From NCBI RefSeq assembly GCF_001553405.1, contig NZ_KQ960955.1, positions 105,345-169,344 on the forward strand: 64,000 nt of DNA, in the 5' to 3' direction. The notes below the pieces were generated by a model. The model worked only from the letters and a program-made list of their open reading frames with translations, did no database searches and was not told the origin of the DNA. The translations under genes were made by a program, and so were the position numbers. This stretch comes from Megasphaera hutchinsoni. Its GTDB lineage: Bacteria; Bacillota; Negativicutes; Veillonellales; Megasphaeraceae. Below, piece by piece: positions 38,406 through 46,648 of this stretch (position 1 is its first letter; every line of letters begins with the position of its first letter).

Positions 38406-38509
38406 AAATATTCTCCTTTTGTTCTCCGCAAAATAAAACCATGGTCCCTTGAAAAAGCTCCCTAATCTTGTTATAGTAGCAAAGACATCATAAAAAAAGA
38501 GGGATCCTT

Positions 38510-39022
38510 ATGAGCAAACACAAAAAAACAAATGCCATGCGCTTATTAGATACAAAAAAAATTTCCTACACAACTAAATCATATACCTATACAGAAGAAG
38601 ATCTTTCGGGCATCCATGCAGCGGAAGCCGTTGGACTCCCCGTTGACTGTGTATTTAAAACCTTAGTTGCCCAGGGAAAAACAACAGGCCCAGTCGTCTT
38701 TTGTATTCCCTGTCACAAAGAATTAGATTTAAAAAAAGCCGCCCACGTCAGTGGTAATAAATCAGTAGAACTACTACACGTCAAAGACTTATTACACATA
38801 ACTGGCTATATTCGAGGTGGTTGCTCCCCCTTAGGTATGAAAAAGCAATTTCCTACTTACCTTGATATTTCTGCCCGAGAGCAAACCGTAATCAGCATCA
38901 GTGCGGGGCAACGAGGACTTCAAATTATCCTTGCTCCACAAGATTTAAGCACACTAATCCCTGCCCCCTTTGTCGATTTACTCCTAAAAGACGTAACCTT
39001 AACAACCAGTCGCATTCGCTAA
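38510..39022 (+). CDS. ybaK: Cys-tRNA(Pro) deacylase YbaK/EbsC
   Basis: 170-residue member of the YbaK/ProX editing family, which removes Cys wrongly loaded on tRNA-Pro. TNAMRLLDTKKISY at the N-terminus, the lysine region PVDCVFKTLVAQG (Lys about 51) and GYIRGGCSPLGMKKQFPTY (about 103-121) are the family's marks. The ATG has GAGGG 7 bases before it. It stands alone between divergent and convergent neighbours. It should act in the cytosol after ProS. Confidence 0.93.
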   Translation: MSKHKKTNAMRLLDTKKISYTTKSYTYTEEDLSGIHAAEAVGLPVDCVFKTLVAQGKTTGPVVFCIPCHKELDLKKAAHVSGNKSVELLHVKDLLHITGYIRGGCSPLGMKKQFPTYLDISAREQTVISISAGQRGLQIILAPQDLSTLIPAPFVDLLLKDVTLTTSRIR

Positions 39023-39061
39023 CTTCTTTTTCATCCCTAACAGCACCATATACGACAATAT

Positions 39062-40228
39062 TTATAAACTTTCTTTTAAAATAGCAATAATATCTTCCTT
39101 CGTTAATACTTTGTACCCCCCTTGCATAATAAACGTACCTTCTGCAATGTTTTCAATGCTATCCTCCGTCACACCCAGTTCCCGAGCATGCAAAACAAGA
39201 CCAATCCCTTCCATCCATTCTTGCAAACAATCTAATCCTTTATTTGCTATTTCTAGTGCAGTCTTGCCTTCAGCTGGAACCTGCCAAACATATTTAGCAA
39301 ACCGCTCAAATTTAGGTAGTCCCGCTTGCAAAATATACCGATAATAAGGTAGGGATACAACCGCTAACGTCATACCATGTGTAGCATTCGTATACGCACC
39401 AATAGATTGTCCCATCATATGCACCATCCAATCTTGCCTTTTTCCCTTGGCCAAAAACGTATTTAATGCCCATGTAGCTAACCACATAATATTACTTCTT
39501 GCTTCATAATTTAAGGGATCTGCCACAGCAATACGCGAACTATGAATAAGCGAACGCATCATCCCTTCAGCAATATAATCCGTTACATTATCATCTGTAC
39601 CAGAAAAATATTGTTCCATAATATGTGACATAATATCATAACATCCTGCTACCATTTGATACACTGGTACCGAAAATGTAAAAGCCGGATTTAAAATAGC
39701 AAATTTCGGAAATACGCGTGTATCAAATACACGTGCAATTTTTCGTTTTTCTTCGGTATTAGTAAGGACAGAACCTCCATTCATTTCAGACCCCGTTCCC
39801 ACCATAGTCAAGACACATCCTACTGGAAGAGGCATATGTTTTAATCGCCGCATATGCTTAAAATACGTATCCCAAACATCCGTTTCACTATGGGCTCCTA
39901 CCGAAACAGCCTTAGCATAATCACAGGTAGAGCCGCCACCAACAGCTAATAATAAATCTACCTTCTCTTCCCTTGCTAAGCGGCACCCTTCTCGTACTTT
40001 TTCTACCGTAGGATTAGGCATCACCCCGGCATCTTCAATAATCACTTTTCCTGCCTCTTGTAAAAGTGAAATTACAGCATCATAAATACCATTTTGCTTA
40101 ATTGAACCCCCACCATAAATAAGCTGTACCCTTTCACCATACTTATCCAATTCTTTTCTTAAATCGGTTAATGCATCCTCGCCAAAATATAAGGTCGTTG
40201 GATTTTGATACGTAAAATTTCCTAACAT
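39062..40228 (-). CDS. Iron-containing alcohol dehydrogenase (BdhA/YqhD-like)
   Basis: 388-residue group III alcohol dehydrogenase. The N-terminal Rossmann part has GGGSIKQNGIYD and LAVGGGSTCDYAKAV (NADP-binding side). Metal-binding residues Asp and His are in CYDIMSHIMEQYFSG and in TNATHGMTLAVV (about 281-292). It is closest in pattern to the butanol dehydrogenase/YqhD subgroup that reduces aldehydes with NADPH. The aldehyde substrate is unknown. Monocistronic, upstream neighbour tRNA-Gly on the same strand with a terminator between. Confidence 0.93.
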   Translation of the reverse strand: MLGNFTYQNPTTLYFGEDALTDLRKELDKYGERVQLIYGGGSIKQNGIYDAVISLLQEAGKVIIEDAGVMPNPTVEKVREGCRLAREEKVDLLLAVGGGSTCDYAKAVSVGAHSETDVWDTYFKHMRRLKHMPLPVGCVLTMVGTGSEMNGGSVLTNTEEKRKIARVFDTRVFPKFAILNPAFTFSVPVYQMVAGCYDIMSHIMEQYFSGTDDNVTDYIAEGMMRSLIHSSRIAVADPLNYEARSNIMWLATWALNTFLAKGKRQDWMVHMMGQSIGAYTNATHGMTLAVVSLPYYRYILQAGLPKFERFAKYVWQVPAEGKTALEIANKGLDCLQEWMEGIGLVLHARELGVTEDSIENIAEGTFIMQGGYKVLTKEDIIAILKESL

Positions 40229-40270
40229 ATATACCTCCCTTTCACAACTATACCACCTAAAAAAATAAAA

Positions 40271-40302
40271 AATACCATTTTTCCTTTAGGAAAAATGGTA
40301 TT
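40271..40302 (-). terminator. Terminator of tRNA-Gly
   Basis: AATACCATTTTTCCT pairs with its near-perfect complement, followed on the minus strand by a T-rich run. Confidence 0.85.
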
Positions 40303-40309
40303 CAGCATC

Positions 40310-40383
40310 TGGAGCGGATGAAGGGGATCGAACCCTCGTTTTAAGCTTGGGAAGCTCACATTCTACCACTGAATTACATCCGC
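40310..40383 (-). tRNA. tRNA-Gly(CCC)
   Basis: A 74-base cloverleaf with perfect acceptor stem GCGGATG/CATCCGC, D-loop with GG, anticodon loop TTCCCAA (anticodon CCC), T-loop TTCGATC and encoded CCA with U discriminator. Unlike the Ala tRNA all stems pair well. It reads GGG glycine codons. Confidence 0.96.
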
Positions 40384-40690
40384 ATGAACAATATAATAAA
40401 TTTTAAATATTACTTGCTCATTATAACAAAAAATCAATTCCCTTGTAAAGAAAAATTTCTAAATCCCCTAAGATATCTCTTGCAGAAATCATTTCCCTTA
40501 CAAATTTTATGACATATAACCGTCTATGCTGTATACATCTTCTTCCCATTTCAAATGCTCTAATATATACACCTATTCATATATAAAAATCCTATATTAT
40601 TCCTATATTTACTAATACTATTTTACCATAAAATAACGCCTATCGTCACCTCACCCCATTTTTATTTTCTCTTTCTCTCACTAACATAAA
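40384..40690. other. Intergenic region with the tRNA-Gly promoter
   Basis: About 300 AT-rich bases. A good minus-strand promoter for tRNA-Gly is visible near 40424-40453 (−35 TTTACA, 18-base spacer, −10 TATAAT). I see no gene in the rest. Confidence 0.6.
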
Positions 40691-40719
40691 TTGTCTATTT
40701 TTTGACTATATGCTATACT
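40691..40719 (+). promoter_or_regulatory. Promoter of the pab operon
   Basis: −35 TTGTCT (40691-40696), 17-base spacer, −10 TATACT (40714-40719). Predicted start about 40726, giving a leader of about 100 bases. Confidence 0.75.
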
Positions 40720-40725
40720 ATTCAT

Positions 40726-40826
40726 ACATGCAAATATAATGATATTATTATCCAGTTTACGAGCCGCAAGGATAACGACTGAATATGCTGCAAAGCACAG
40801 TCGTTATCCTTTTTTAGGAGTATATT
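40726..40826 (+). promoter_or_regulatory. Attenuator-like leader of pabABC
   Basis: A 13-bp stem AGGATAACGACTG (40769-40781) with its complement (40798-40810), then a T-run, looks like an intrinsic terminator only about 10 bases before the pabA start. An upstream TTATCC (40747-40752) can pair instead with GGATAA in the left arm, which would free transcription. No known riboswitch core or T-box was recognised. The effector is unknown; a regulatory RNA or protein is inferred. Confidence 0.6.
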
Positions 40827-41432
40827 ATGTTTCTTATCATTGATAATCACGATTCTTTTGTATATACCATTGCCGACTACATTAAAAGTCTACATTATAA
40901 TGTATCCGTATATCCTTGCGATCAACTTTCAGATGCTATCATCAACACCTTACAACCACAAGGAATCATTATCTCACCTGGTCCCAAACATCCCAAAGAC
41001 GCTATCGAATCATTTCACATACTCACTGCCTACAAAGGGAAAATTCCTATCCTGGGGATTTGTTTAGGTATGCAATTAATCGCTTATGCTGCGGGTGCTT
41101 CCATTACACGCGGAAAACGTCCCATGCACGGAAAAATAACCCCTATTACGCACCATGGCACAGGATTATTTATGCATCTCCCCCCCACCTTTCACGTAAC
41201 CCGCTATCACTCGCTGATAGTACAAGCTAACACATTGCCCCGTACCTATCGTTGCGATGCCTTTTCCACCGATGGTGTCCTCATGGGACTAAGCCATAAA
41301 ACATTACCACTATGGGGAGTTCAATTTCATCCAGAGGCATTATTAACTGAATATGGACACGAACTATTACAACACTTCTGTATTTTAGCCCATGCCTATA
41401 CTTCTTCTCACGAAGGTGATTACTATGTCTAA
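40827..41432 (+). CDS. pabA: Aminodeoxychorismate synthase glutamine amidotransferase component
   Basis: 201-residue class I glutamine amidotransferase. Triad: Cys79 in LGICLGMQ, His and Glu in WGVQFHPEA (about 170-174). It provides ammonia from glutamine to PabB. The neighbours pabB and pabC make it PabA rather than TrpG, although in some bacteria one protein serves both. An AGGAG site lies 7 bases before the ATG, right after a terminator-like hairpin. Its stop codon overlaps the pabB start by 8 bases. Confidence 0.93.
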   Translation: MFLIIDNHDSFVYTIADYIKSLHYNVSVYPCDQLSDAIINTLQPQGIIISPGPKHPKDAIESFHILTAYKGKIPILGICLGMQLIAYAAGASITRGKRPMHGKITPITHHGTGLFMHLPPTFHVTRYHSLIVQANTLPRTYRCDAFSTDGVLMGLSHKTLPLWGVQFHPEALLTEYGHELLQHFCILAHAYTSSHEGDYYV

Positions 41433-42810
41433 TTATATAATAAAAAAATCTCCATTTGCAGCTTCTGCCACCAAATTATTTCACCTCTTTCATTACGAAA
41501 AAAACGTTTCCTTTCTTGATTCATCCTTAAAAAATAAGTTAGGCCGTTTTTCCATTATCGGACTCGTTCCACATATAATTGTAGAATCTCATCCAAAGGG
41601 ATGCCTAATCAATGGAACGCTACACCCATGCACGCCCGAAATATTTCTAAAAGAATACCTCCATACCCATCACCAAGAAAACAACACGTCATTACCACTC
41701 CTAAATGGTGCTATCGGTTATATTTCTTACGATTACGGTCAATCTATTTTTCACCTAAAGGATCCCCGTCCCACTAATTTTCCGGGTGCCGAAATGACAT
41801 GGATATTTTATGATTTTTTTATCATTGAAGATCATCTCGATCATACGGTTACCTTTATTGCAGGCGGACATACCCAACCAGCCGAGAAATTAATGCATTC
41901 CATGATGACGGAAATACAAAAACGATTAGCTCACGCCTCGCCTCTTTCCGTCACTCCCTCGCCAACCACGGCTAAACTACTGTCCTATATGCCTGAAGAA
42001 GAATACACAAAGAACCTAAAAAAAATTAATTCCTATATATTAGACGGTCATATTTATGTGATAAATTTTACGCAAATGCTCACCTTCCAAAGTAATCAAT
42101 CACCTTATGCTTTCTTCACTGCCTTACGGAAATCTAATCCTGCTCCATTTGGGGCATATCTAAACTACCCCCACTGTCAAATAATTAGTGCTTCCATGGA
42201 ACGGTTTATTAAAATTTCACACGGAACAATCGAAACGCGACCAATCAAAGGCACACGTCCACGAAGTAACCAGCCTCAAAAAGATATAGCCTATTACCAA
42301 GCATTGAAACATTCGACAAAAGATAAAAGCGAACTGCTCATGATTGTCGATTTAGAACGAAACGATTTATCTCGCATTTGCCAAACAGGAACGATAACCG
42401 TTCCTTCGCTCTACCAAATCGAAGCCTATGCAACGGTATTTCAATTAGTTGCTACCATTCAAGGTAAACTCCTGCCCCATACAACTGCCATAGATATACT
42501 TCCGGTACTATTTCCCGGCGGCTCCATCACAGGTGCGCCCAAACAACGGGCTATGGAAATCATTGCTGAATTAGAACCAACCAAACGTGGCATATACACC
42601 GGTTCCATCGGTTATATTTCCTTAAACGGCGATTGTGATCTAAATATTGTCATTCGTACCGCCGTCCACCACAACGGAATCTATCAAATAGGTGTCGGTG
42701 GTGGCATTACCGCCGAATCCGATCCTGCTGCGGAATATGAAGAAACATGGCAAAAAGCCCTTGCCCTTCAACGGGTTTTACAAGGAGGATATCATGAAAA
42801 TAAATTATGA
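41425..42810 (+). CDS. pabB: Aminodeoxychorismate synthase component I
   Basis: 461-residue chorismate-binding enzyme that converts chorismate and ammonia to 4-amino-4-deoxychorismate in folate synthesis. Motif TRPIKGTRPR contains Lys275, the residue that marks PabB (TrpE has Ala there). ELLMIVDLERNDLSR and FPGGSITGAPKQRAMEII are the other chorismate-binding blocks. The ATG at 41425 is chosen from GAAGGTG 7 bases before; a longer frame inside pabA is rejected. It overlaps pabC by 17 bases, so the three genes are coupled. Confidence 0.95.
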   Translation: MSNYIIKKSPFAASATKLFHLFHYEKNVSFLDSSLKNKLGRFSIIGLVPHIIVESHPKGCLINGTLHPCTPEIFLKEYLHTHHQENNTSLPLLNGAIGYISYDYGQSIFHLKDPRPTNFPGAEMTWIFYDFFIIEDHLDHTVTFIAGGHTQPAEKLMHSMMTEIQKRLAHASPLSVTPSPTTAKLLSYMPEEEYTKNLKKINSYILDGHIYVINFTQMLTFQSNQSPYAFFTALRKSNPAPFGAYLNYPHCQIISASMERFIKISHGTIETRPIKGTRPRSNQPQKDIAYYQALKHSTKDKSELLMIVDLERNDLSRICQTGTITVPSLYQIEAYATVFQLVATIQGKLLPHTTAIDILPVLFPGGSITGAPKQRAMEIIAELEPTKRGIYTGSIGYISLNGDCDLNIVIRTAVHHNGIYQIGVGGGITAESDPAAEYEETWQKALALQRVLQGGYHENKL

Positions 42811-43543
42811 TGAAGCGTGTCAATATGGACTCGCTGTATTTGAAACATTACCGGTAAAAGATGGTCAGCCATATTGGCTTGAAGCTCATATCCAACGCTT
42901 ATCTGCTAGTATCGCCTATTTTAATCTGCCCTTGCCCCCCTCTATCGCAACGGATCTCACCGCCTATTGTCATCTGCAACAAGGTAATAAAATAGTAAAA
43001 TTATTAATTTCATCCAACAATATTTGTTTTACCCATCGTCCCAATACGTATACAGAAGAAATATACAAAAAAGGATTTTCTGTAACATACGCTTCCACTT
43101 GTCGTAACGAAACATCTCCCTTTACCTTTCATAAAACCGCTAATTATGGTGATTCCATCTTAGAAAAACGAAAAGCACACCAAAACGGTTTTGATGAACC
43201 CCTATTTCTAAACACAAAGGGATATATTGCCGAAGGAGCTACTACCAATATTTTTTTCATCAAAAATCAAACGCTTTATACTCCTTCCCTATCTTGCGGA
43301 CTCTTACCGGGTATCGTCCGGGCCTATATAACAGATACCTTTTCTGCTCAAGAATGCCTGATATCACCTAATGATATCACCCAATTTGACGAATGTTTTA
43401 TGACCAATTCCGTCTTAGGTATCATCGGTGTTACCAGCTGTGGCACCTATACCTTTCCACATCTCAATCAATACACCACCCACATTAGACAAAAATACCT
43501 CATCGACTGTACTAAGCCATTCCTTTATAAACGCTCCTACTAA
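42794..43543 (+). CDS. pabC: Aminodeoxychorismate lyase (aminotransferase class IV)
   Basis: 249-residue PLP enzyme of the class IV aminotransferase fold, which releases pyruvate to form p-aminobenzoate. The PLP lysine is Lys114 in HKTANYGDSILEKRKA, and EGATTNIFFIKN with LLPGIVRAYI are typical. Start at 42794 has AAGGAGG 6 bases before and sits inside the last codons of pabB. The original transcription terminator begins at its stop codon and is now split by an IS element. Confidence 0.92.
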   Translation: MKINYDEACQYGLAVFETLPVKDGQPYWLEAHIQRLSASIAYFNLPLPPSIATDLTAYCHLQQGNKIVKLLISSNNICFTHRPNTYTEEIYKKGFSVTYASTCRNETSPFTFHKTANYGDSILEKRKAHQNGFDEPLFLNTKGYIAEGATTNIFFIKNQTLYTPSLSCGLLPGIVRAYITDTFSAQECLISPNDITQFDECFMTNSVLGIIGVTSCGTYTFPHLNQYTTHIRQKYLIDCTKPFLYKRSY

Positions 43544-43559
43544 AAAAGCTACTCGTAAT
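43541..43559 (+). terminator. Left half of the pabC terminator, split by an IS element
   Basis: AAAAAAGCTACTCGT plus AAT. Its complement ACGAGTAGCTTTTTT lies at 45033-45047 on the other side of the IS, so the two halves once formed a hairpin with the loop AATA. The operon may now read into the IS. Confidence 0.85.
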
Positions 43560-43584
43560 TGATATGTACCCTCTTTACTGGACA
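43560..43584 (+). repeat. Left terminal inverted repeat of the IS
   Basis: 25 bases beginning TGATATGTACCC; partner at 45003-45027 agrees at about 19 of 25 positions. Confidence 0.9.
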
Positions 43585-43601
43585 AACCAGTAAGGAGGGT
43601 A
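43567..43601 (+). promoter_or_regulatory. Hairpin that covers the orfA ribosome-binding site
   Basis: Fifteen bases from 43567 to 43581 pair with 43587-43601 (one G-U), loop ACAAA. The right arm contains AAGGAGGG (43592-43599), the orfA ribosome-binding site. In a transcript that enters from outside the IS, this hairpin would hide the site; one starting inside would not form the full stem. Confidence 0.7.
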
Positions 43602-43606
43602 TTTTT

Positions 43607-44155
43607 ATGCGATATAGTTATGAATTTAAAAAAGAATGCGTAGAACTATACAGACAAGGAAAGTGGATGGAAACACCAGAAGGCGTTACACAAGAAACAT
43701 TCAGATATAAGATTTGGTATTGGAGTAAGCTTGTAGATTTTCATGGTGAAGAAATTCTTAAACATAAAGAACAGAATAAAAAGTGGACTGCAGAAGAAAA
43801 ATTTAAGTATGTATCAAAAGTGTTAACTGGAAATTCATGTAAGTCTGTAGCTATAGAGGCTGGCATTCCAGACGGTCAACTTCATAATTGGGTATATAAA
43901 TATAAAAGATTGGGGTATAATGCTCTTGAAATTAAGAAGAGAGGACGTCCATCTAAAATGAAAGAAAATAATGAAAACACTAATATAGAGCCAAAGCCAC
44001 TTAACGAATCAGAAAGAGAAGAACTTATTCGTTTAAGAGAAGAAAATGAATATTTAAGAACAGTTCAAGCAGTCGAAAAAAAATTAGACGCCTTGAGAAG
44101 GGAAAAGTATGCTGCATATCTCAAGGCGAAAAAGCAGCAGTCATCAGAGAACTAA
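43607..44155 (+). CDS. IS3-family transposase OrfA
   Basis: 182-residue DNA-binding part of the transposase. Two helix-turn-helix-like segments are seen, near 5-50 and near 60-95 (VAIEAGIPDGQLHNWVYKYKRLG), then a Lys/Glu-rich linker and a leucine-zipper-like helix (ELIRLREENEYLR...) used for multimerisation. A run of eight A (44076-44083, as A AAA AAA in frame) is a good −1 slippery site to join OrfB. An ATG with AAGGAGGG lies under the IS-end hairpin. Confidence 0.92.
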   Translation: MRYSYEFKKECVELYRQGKWMETPEGVTQETFRYKIWYWSKLVDFHGEEILKHKEQNKKWTAEEKFKYVSKVLTGNSCKSVAIEAGIPDGQLHNWVYKYKRLGYNALEIKKRGRPSKMKENNENTNIEPKPLNESEREELIRLREENEYLRTVQAVEKKLDALRREKYAAYLKAKKQQSSEN

Positions 44156-44193
44156 GAAGTGAAGGTCACATACTAAAATATCTTTTAAAAGCT

Positions 44194-44988
44194 ATGAACA
44201 TGCCTAAATCAACATACTACTTTGAGTTAAGTAAAGTTGACCAAGTTGATCTCAGAAACAAGGAAATCAAAGAACAAATAAAAGAAATATTTACTTCAAA
44301 CAAAGGTAGATACGGAGTAAGAAGAGTGCATCAAGTACTTTTAAGTAAAGGATATATAGTAAACCATAAAAGAGTTCAAAGGCTTATGCACAATATGCAG
44401 CTTCTAGGCAAGAGACCAAAAGAAAAGTATCATTCATATATGGGAAGCGTTGGTAAAGTAGCAAGTAACATCATAAATAGAGACTTCACAGCAACAAAGC
44501 CATTTGCTAAGTGGACTACAGATGTATCCCAGTTTAACTTCGCGTGGGGCAAATGCTATCTATCACCAATATTAGATATGTACACAAACGAAATCATCTC
44601 ATACGACTTATCATTGCATCCAACACTAGAACAAGTATCAAGAATGCTTAATAGAGCATTTGAAAAGTTTCCATGTGTAAAAGGCTTAATCATGCACTCA
44701 GATCAAGGCTGGCAATATCAAAACAGCTACTACATCAAAGAATTAGAAAAGCATCAAATAACTCAGTCAATGTCAAGAAAAGGAAACTGCTACGATAACT
44801 GTATCATGGAAACATTCTTTGGAAGACTTAAAACAAAGATGTATTATGGATGTGAGAGAGAATTTAAAACATTTGATGATTTTTCAAAAGCAATTGACGA
44901 ATATATATACTACTACAACAACGAAAGAATTCAGAAGAAAACAAAATGGATGCCACCTACTTTGTATAGGTTAGCATCCACCATGTAA
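44194..44988 (+). CDS. IS3-family transposase OrfB (DDE integrase domain)
   Basis: 264-residue catalytic part. DDE residues are Asp110 (WTTDVSQF), Asp170 (MHSDQGWQYQN) and Glu206 (DNCIMETFFGRLK), with exactly 35 residues between the second D and E, as in IS3 enzymes. An HTH_21 region (KGRYGVRRVHQVL) precedes it. The frame is open upstream to 44050, so the active protein is expected as an OrfAB fusion by −1 frameshift at 44076-44083; the ATG at 44194 could also give free OrfB. No inactivating mutation is visible. Confidence 0.94.
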   Translation: MNMPKSTYYFELSKVDQVDLRNKEIKEQIKEIFTSNKGRYGVRRVHQVLLSKGYIVNHKRVQRLMHNMQLLGKRPKEKYHSYMGSVGKVASNIINRDFTATKPFAKWTTDVSQFNFAWGKCYLSPILDMYTNEIISYDLSLHPTLEQVSRMLNRAFEKFPCVKGLIMHSDQGWQYQNSYYIKELEKHQITQSMSRKGNCYDNCIMETFFGRLKTKMYYGCEREFKTFDDFSKAIDEYIYYYNNERIQKKTKWMPPTLYRLASTM

Positions 44989-45002
44989 ACTAAATATTAA
45001 TG

Positions 45003-45027
45003 TGTCCAGTTTTTTGGGTACACATCA
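45003..45027 (-). repeat. Right terminal inverted repeat of the IS
   Basis: Reads TGATGTGTACCC on the minus strand; followed by the AAT duplication. Confidence 0.9.
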
Positions 45028-45050
45028 AATAAACGAGTAGCTTTTTTACT
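45028..45050. terminator. Right half of the split terminator
   Basis: AAT, then AAACGAGTAGCTTTTTT. It completes the hairpin begun at 43541 and once also served the convergent aldehyde dehydrogenase gene, whose stop codon is only a few bases away. See the left half. Confidence 0.8.
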
Positions 45051-45055
45051 TCCCA

Positions 45056-46480
45056 TTAACCAATTTCACCAGCATCAAACAATGCTTGTGGCTCCGTAAA
45101 CTCTAATAACCCATCCATACCTCCTTCGCGACCTAACCCACTTTCTTTGAACCCCCCAAATGGTGCGGTTACATCCCGTGGTCCATCATTAATATACACA
45201 TTTCCCGTCCGAATATTCCGAGCAATACGAATAGCTTCTGCTTTTGTCGGTCCCCAAACGGCACCACTTAAACCAAAAGTTGTATCATTCGCAATGCGAA
45301 TGGCTTCATCTTCCGTCTGATAAGTCAAAACACAAAGAACAGGACCAAATATTTCTTCTCTCGCAATAGTCATATCATTTGTCACATCTGTAAAAATAGT
45401 AGGTTTAACATAGTATCCTACCGCTGTTTTTTGAGGTACTTCACCAACTAATAAAGTCGCCCCTTGACGAATTCCCTGCTCCACATAAGCACGAATCGTC
45501 TTAAATTGTCGTGCTGATGCAACCGTTCCTAATTGTACATCTTCCCGTGTCGGCTCCCCTACGACATACTCCTTAGCAATACGGCATAACAACTGTTTAA
45601 TCTCATCTTTGTGTGCATAGGGAATAAGCAAACGAGATAAGGCCGTACAAGTCTGCCCTGAATTTAAAAAGATAGAATTAAAACACATGCGAATCGCCCT
45701 TTCATAATCCGCACCTTGCAAAATGATACACGGCGATTTGCCTCCCAATTCCATACTAATACGCTTTAAGTGCTGTAAGGCCAAACGCCCTACACTAATA
45801 CCTGCCGGCGTAGAACCAGTAAACGAAATCATATCAATTTCATCTTGTTCAGCTATTACATCACCAATATCACCGCCACGACCGGTGACTAAATTAAATA
45901 CACCTGCCGGGAATCCTGCTTGATGAAACGCCTCCGCTAAATAAAACGCAGTCAACGGCGTATATTGACTTGGCTTTAATACTACCGTATTCCCCATTAA
46001 AATAGCCGGAACGACTTTTTGTACAATCTGACCTAATGGATAATTCCATGGCGTAATACACCCTACTACGCCAACAGGTTCACGATATACCGTAGATTGA
46101 GGCAACTTTTCTTCCAACGGTGCTTTTTCAGCTAAATCAATATACGATTGAATACGCGTAAATTGATATTCAATTTGTGCCGTACGTGCAAATTGTACAG
46201 GTGCTCCCAATTCCTGTATCGTCACTTGTACCAAATCAGCTTTCATGGTTGTAAATATATCTAACATTCGCTGCATATACGCCATTCGCTCGGATACAGG
46301 GACATTCTTCCAATAAGCAAACGCCACTTGTGCCGCTTTTGAAGCACGCTCAACATCCGTAGCCGTACCCGCTGGAACTTCGGCAAAAATCTGTTCCGTT
46401 GCAGGATTTTCTACACCAATGTAAGTACCTGATGCCCCTTCTACCCAACTGCCATTAATATATAATTTCTTAAAATCCAT
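45056..46480 (-). CDS. NAD(P)-dependent aldehyde dehydrogenase
   Basis: 474-residue enzyme of the aldehyde dehydrogenase superfamily. The catalytic Cys is in NSGQTCTALSRLL, the general-base Glu in SMELGGKSPCIIL, and the cofactor Gly motif in ISFTGSTPAGISVG. PWNYPLGQIVQKVVPAILMGNTVVLKPS is normal. Substrate is not predictable; the form is near the betaine/succinate-semialdehyde group. It is a single gene, convergent with the pab operon, whose shared terminator was cut by the IS, so its 3' end may be affected. Confidence 0.94.
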   Translation of the reverse strand: MDFKKLYINGSWVEGASGTYIGVENPATEQIFAEVPAGTATDVERASKAAQVAFAYWKNVPVSERMAYMQRMLDIFTTMKADLVQVTIQELGAPVQFARTAQIEYQFTRIQSYIDLAEKAPLEEKLPQSTVYREPVGVVGCITPWNYPLGQIVQKVVPAILMGNTVVLKPSQYTPLTAFYLAEAFHQAGFPAGVFNLVTGRGGDIGDVIAEQDEIDMISFTGSTPAGISVGRLALQHLKRISMELGGKSPCIILQGADYERAIRMCFNSIFLNSGQTCTALSRLLIPYAHKDEIKQLLCRIAKEYVVGEPTREDVQLGTVASARQFKTIRAYVEQGIRQGATLLVGEVPQKTAVGYYVKPTIFTDVTNDMTIAREEIFGPVLCVLTYQTEDEAIRIANDTTFGLSGAVWGPTKAEAIRIARNIRTGNVYINDGPRDVTAPFGGFKESGLGREGGMDGLLEFTEPQALFDAGEIG

Positions 46481-46602
46481 AATACGCCTCCTTTATATAA
46501 AACATCACGTAATATATATAAAATAAAAGTATTTTTCTATTATCGTACTTAAATTTTAATTATAACGATTATCCATTATATGTCAATACCCTCTCCTTAA
46601 AG

Positions 46603-46642
46603 AAAAAAATAGTCACATTGCCTCACAATGTGACTATTTTTC
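46603..46642 (-). terminator. cfa terminator
   Basis: AAAAATAGTCACATTG pairs with CAATGTGACTATTTTT around a 5-base loop. It is 6 bases after the cfa stop codon. Confidence 0.9.
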
Positions 46643-46648
46643 TTACAT

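Larger units (their letters stand above)
43560..45027. mobile_element. IS3-family insertion sequence, intact (about 1468 bp)
   Basis: Bounded by 25-base imperfect inverted repeats (43560-43584 and 45003-45027; TGATrTGTACCC and ACTGGACA conserved) and flanked by a 3-base target duplication AAT (43557-43559 and 45028-45030). It carries two overlapping transposase frames with a −1 shift site, an intact DDE and no stops. AGA-rich codon use differs from the neighbours and suggests recent arrival. Confidence 0.95.

Noticed and set aside
40726..40826. Leader of pabABC as a tetrahydrofolate riboswitch
   Set aside because: The conserved THF riboswitch core and its pseudoknot elements could not be found; only a terminator and a possible antiterminator are visible.
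43607..44988. Transposase as a frameshifted pseudogene
   Set aside because: The −1 shift between orfA and orfB is normal for IS3 elements; there is a slippery A8, the DDE is complete and both ends are intact.
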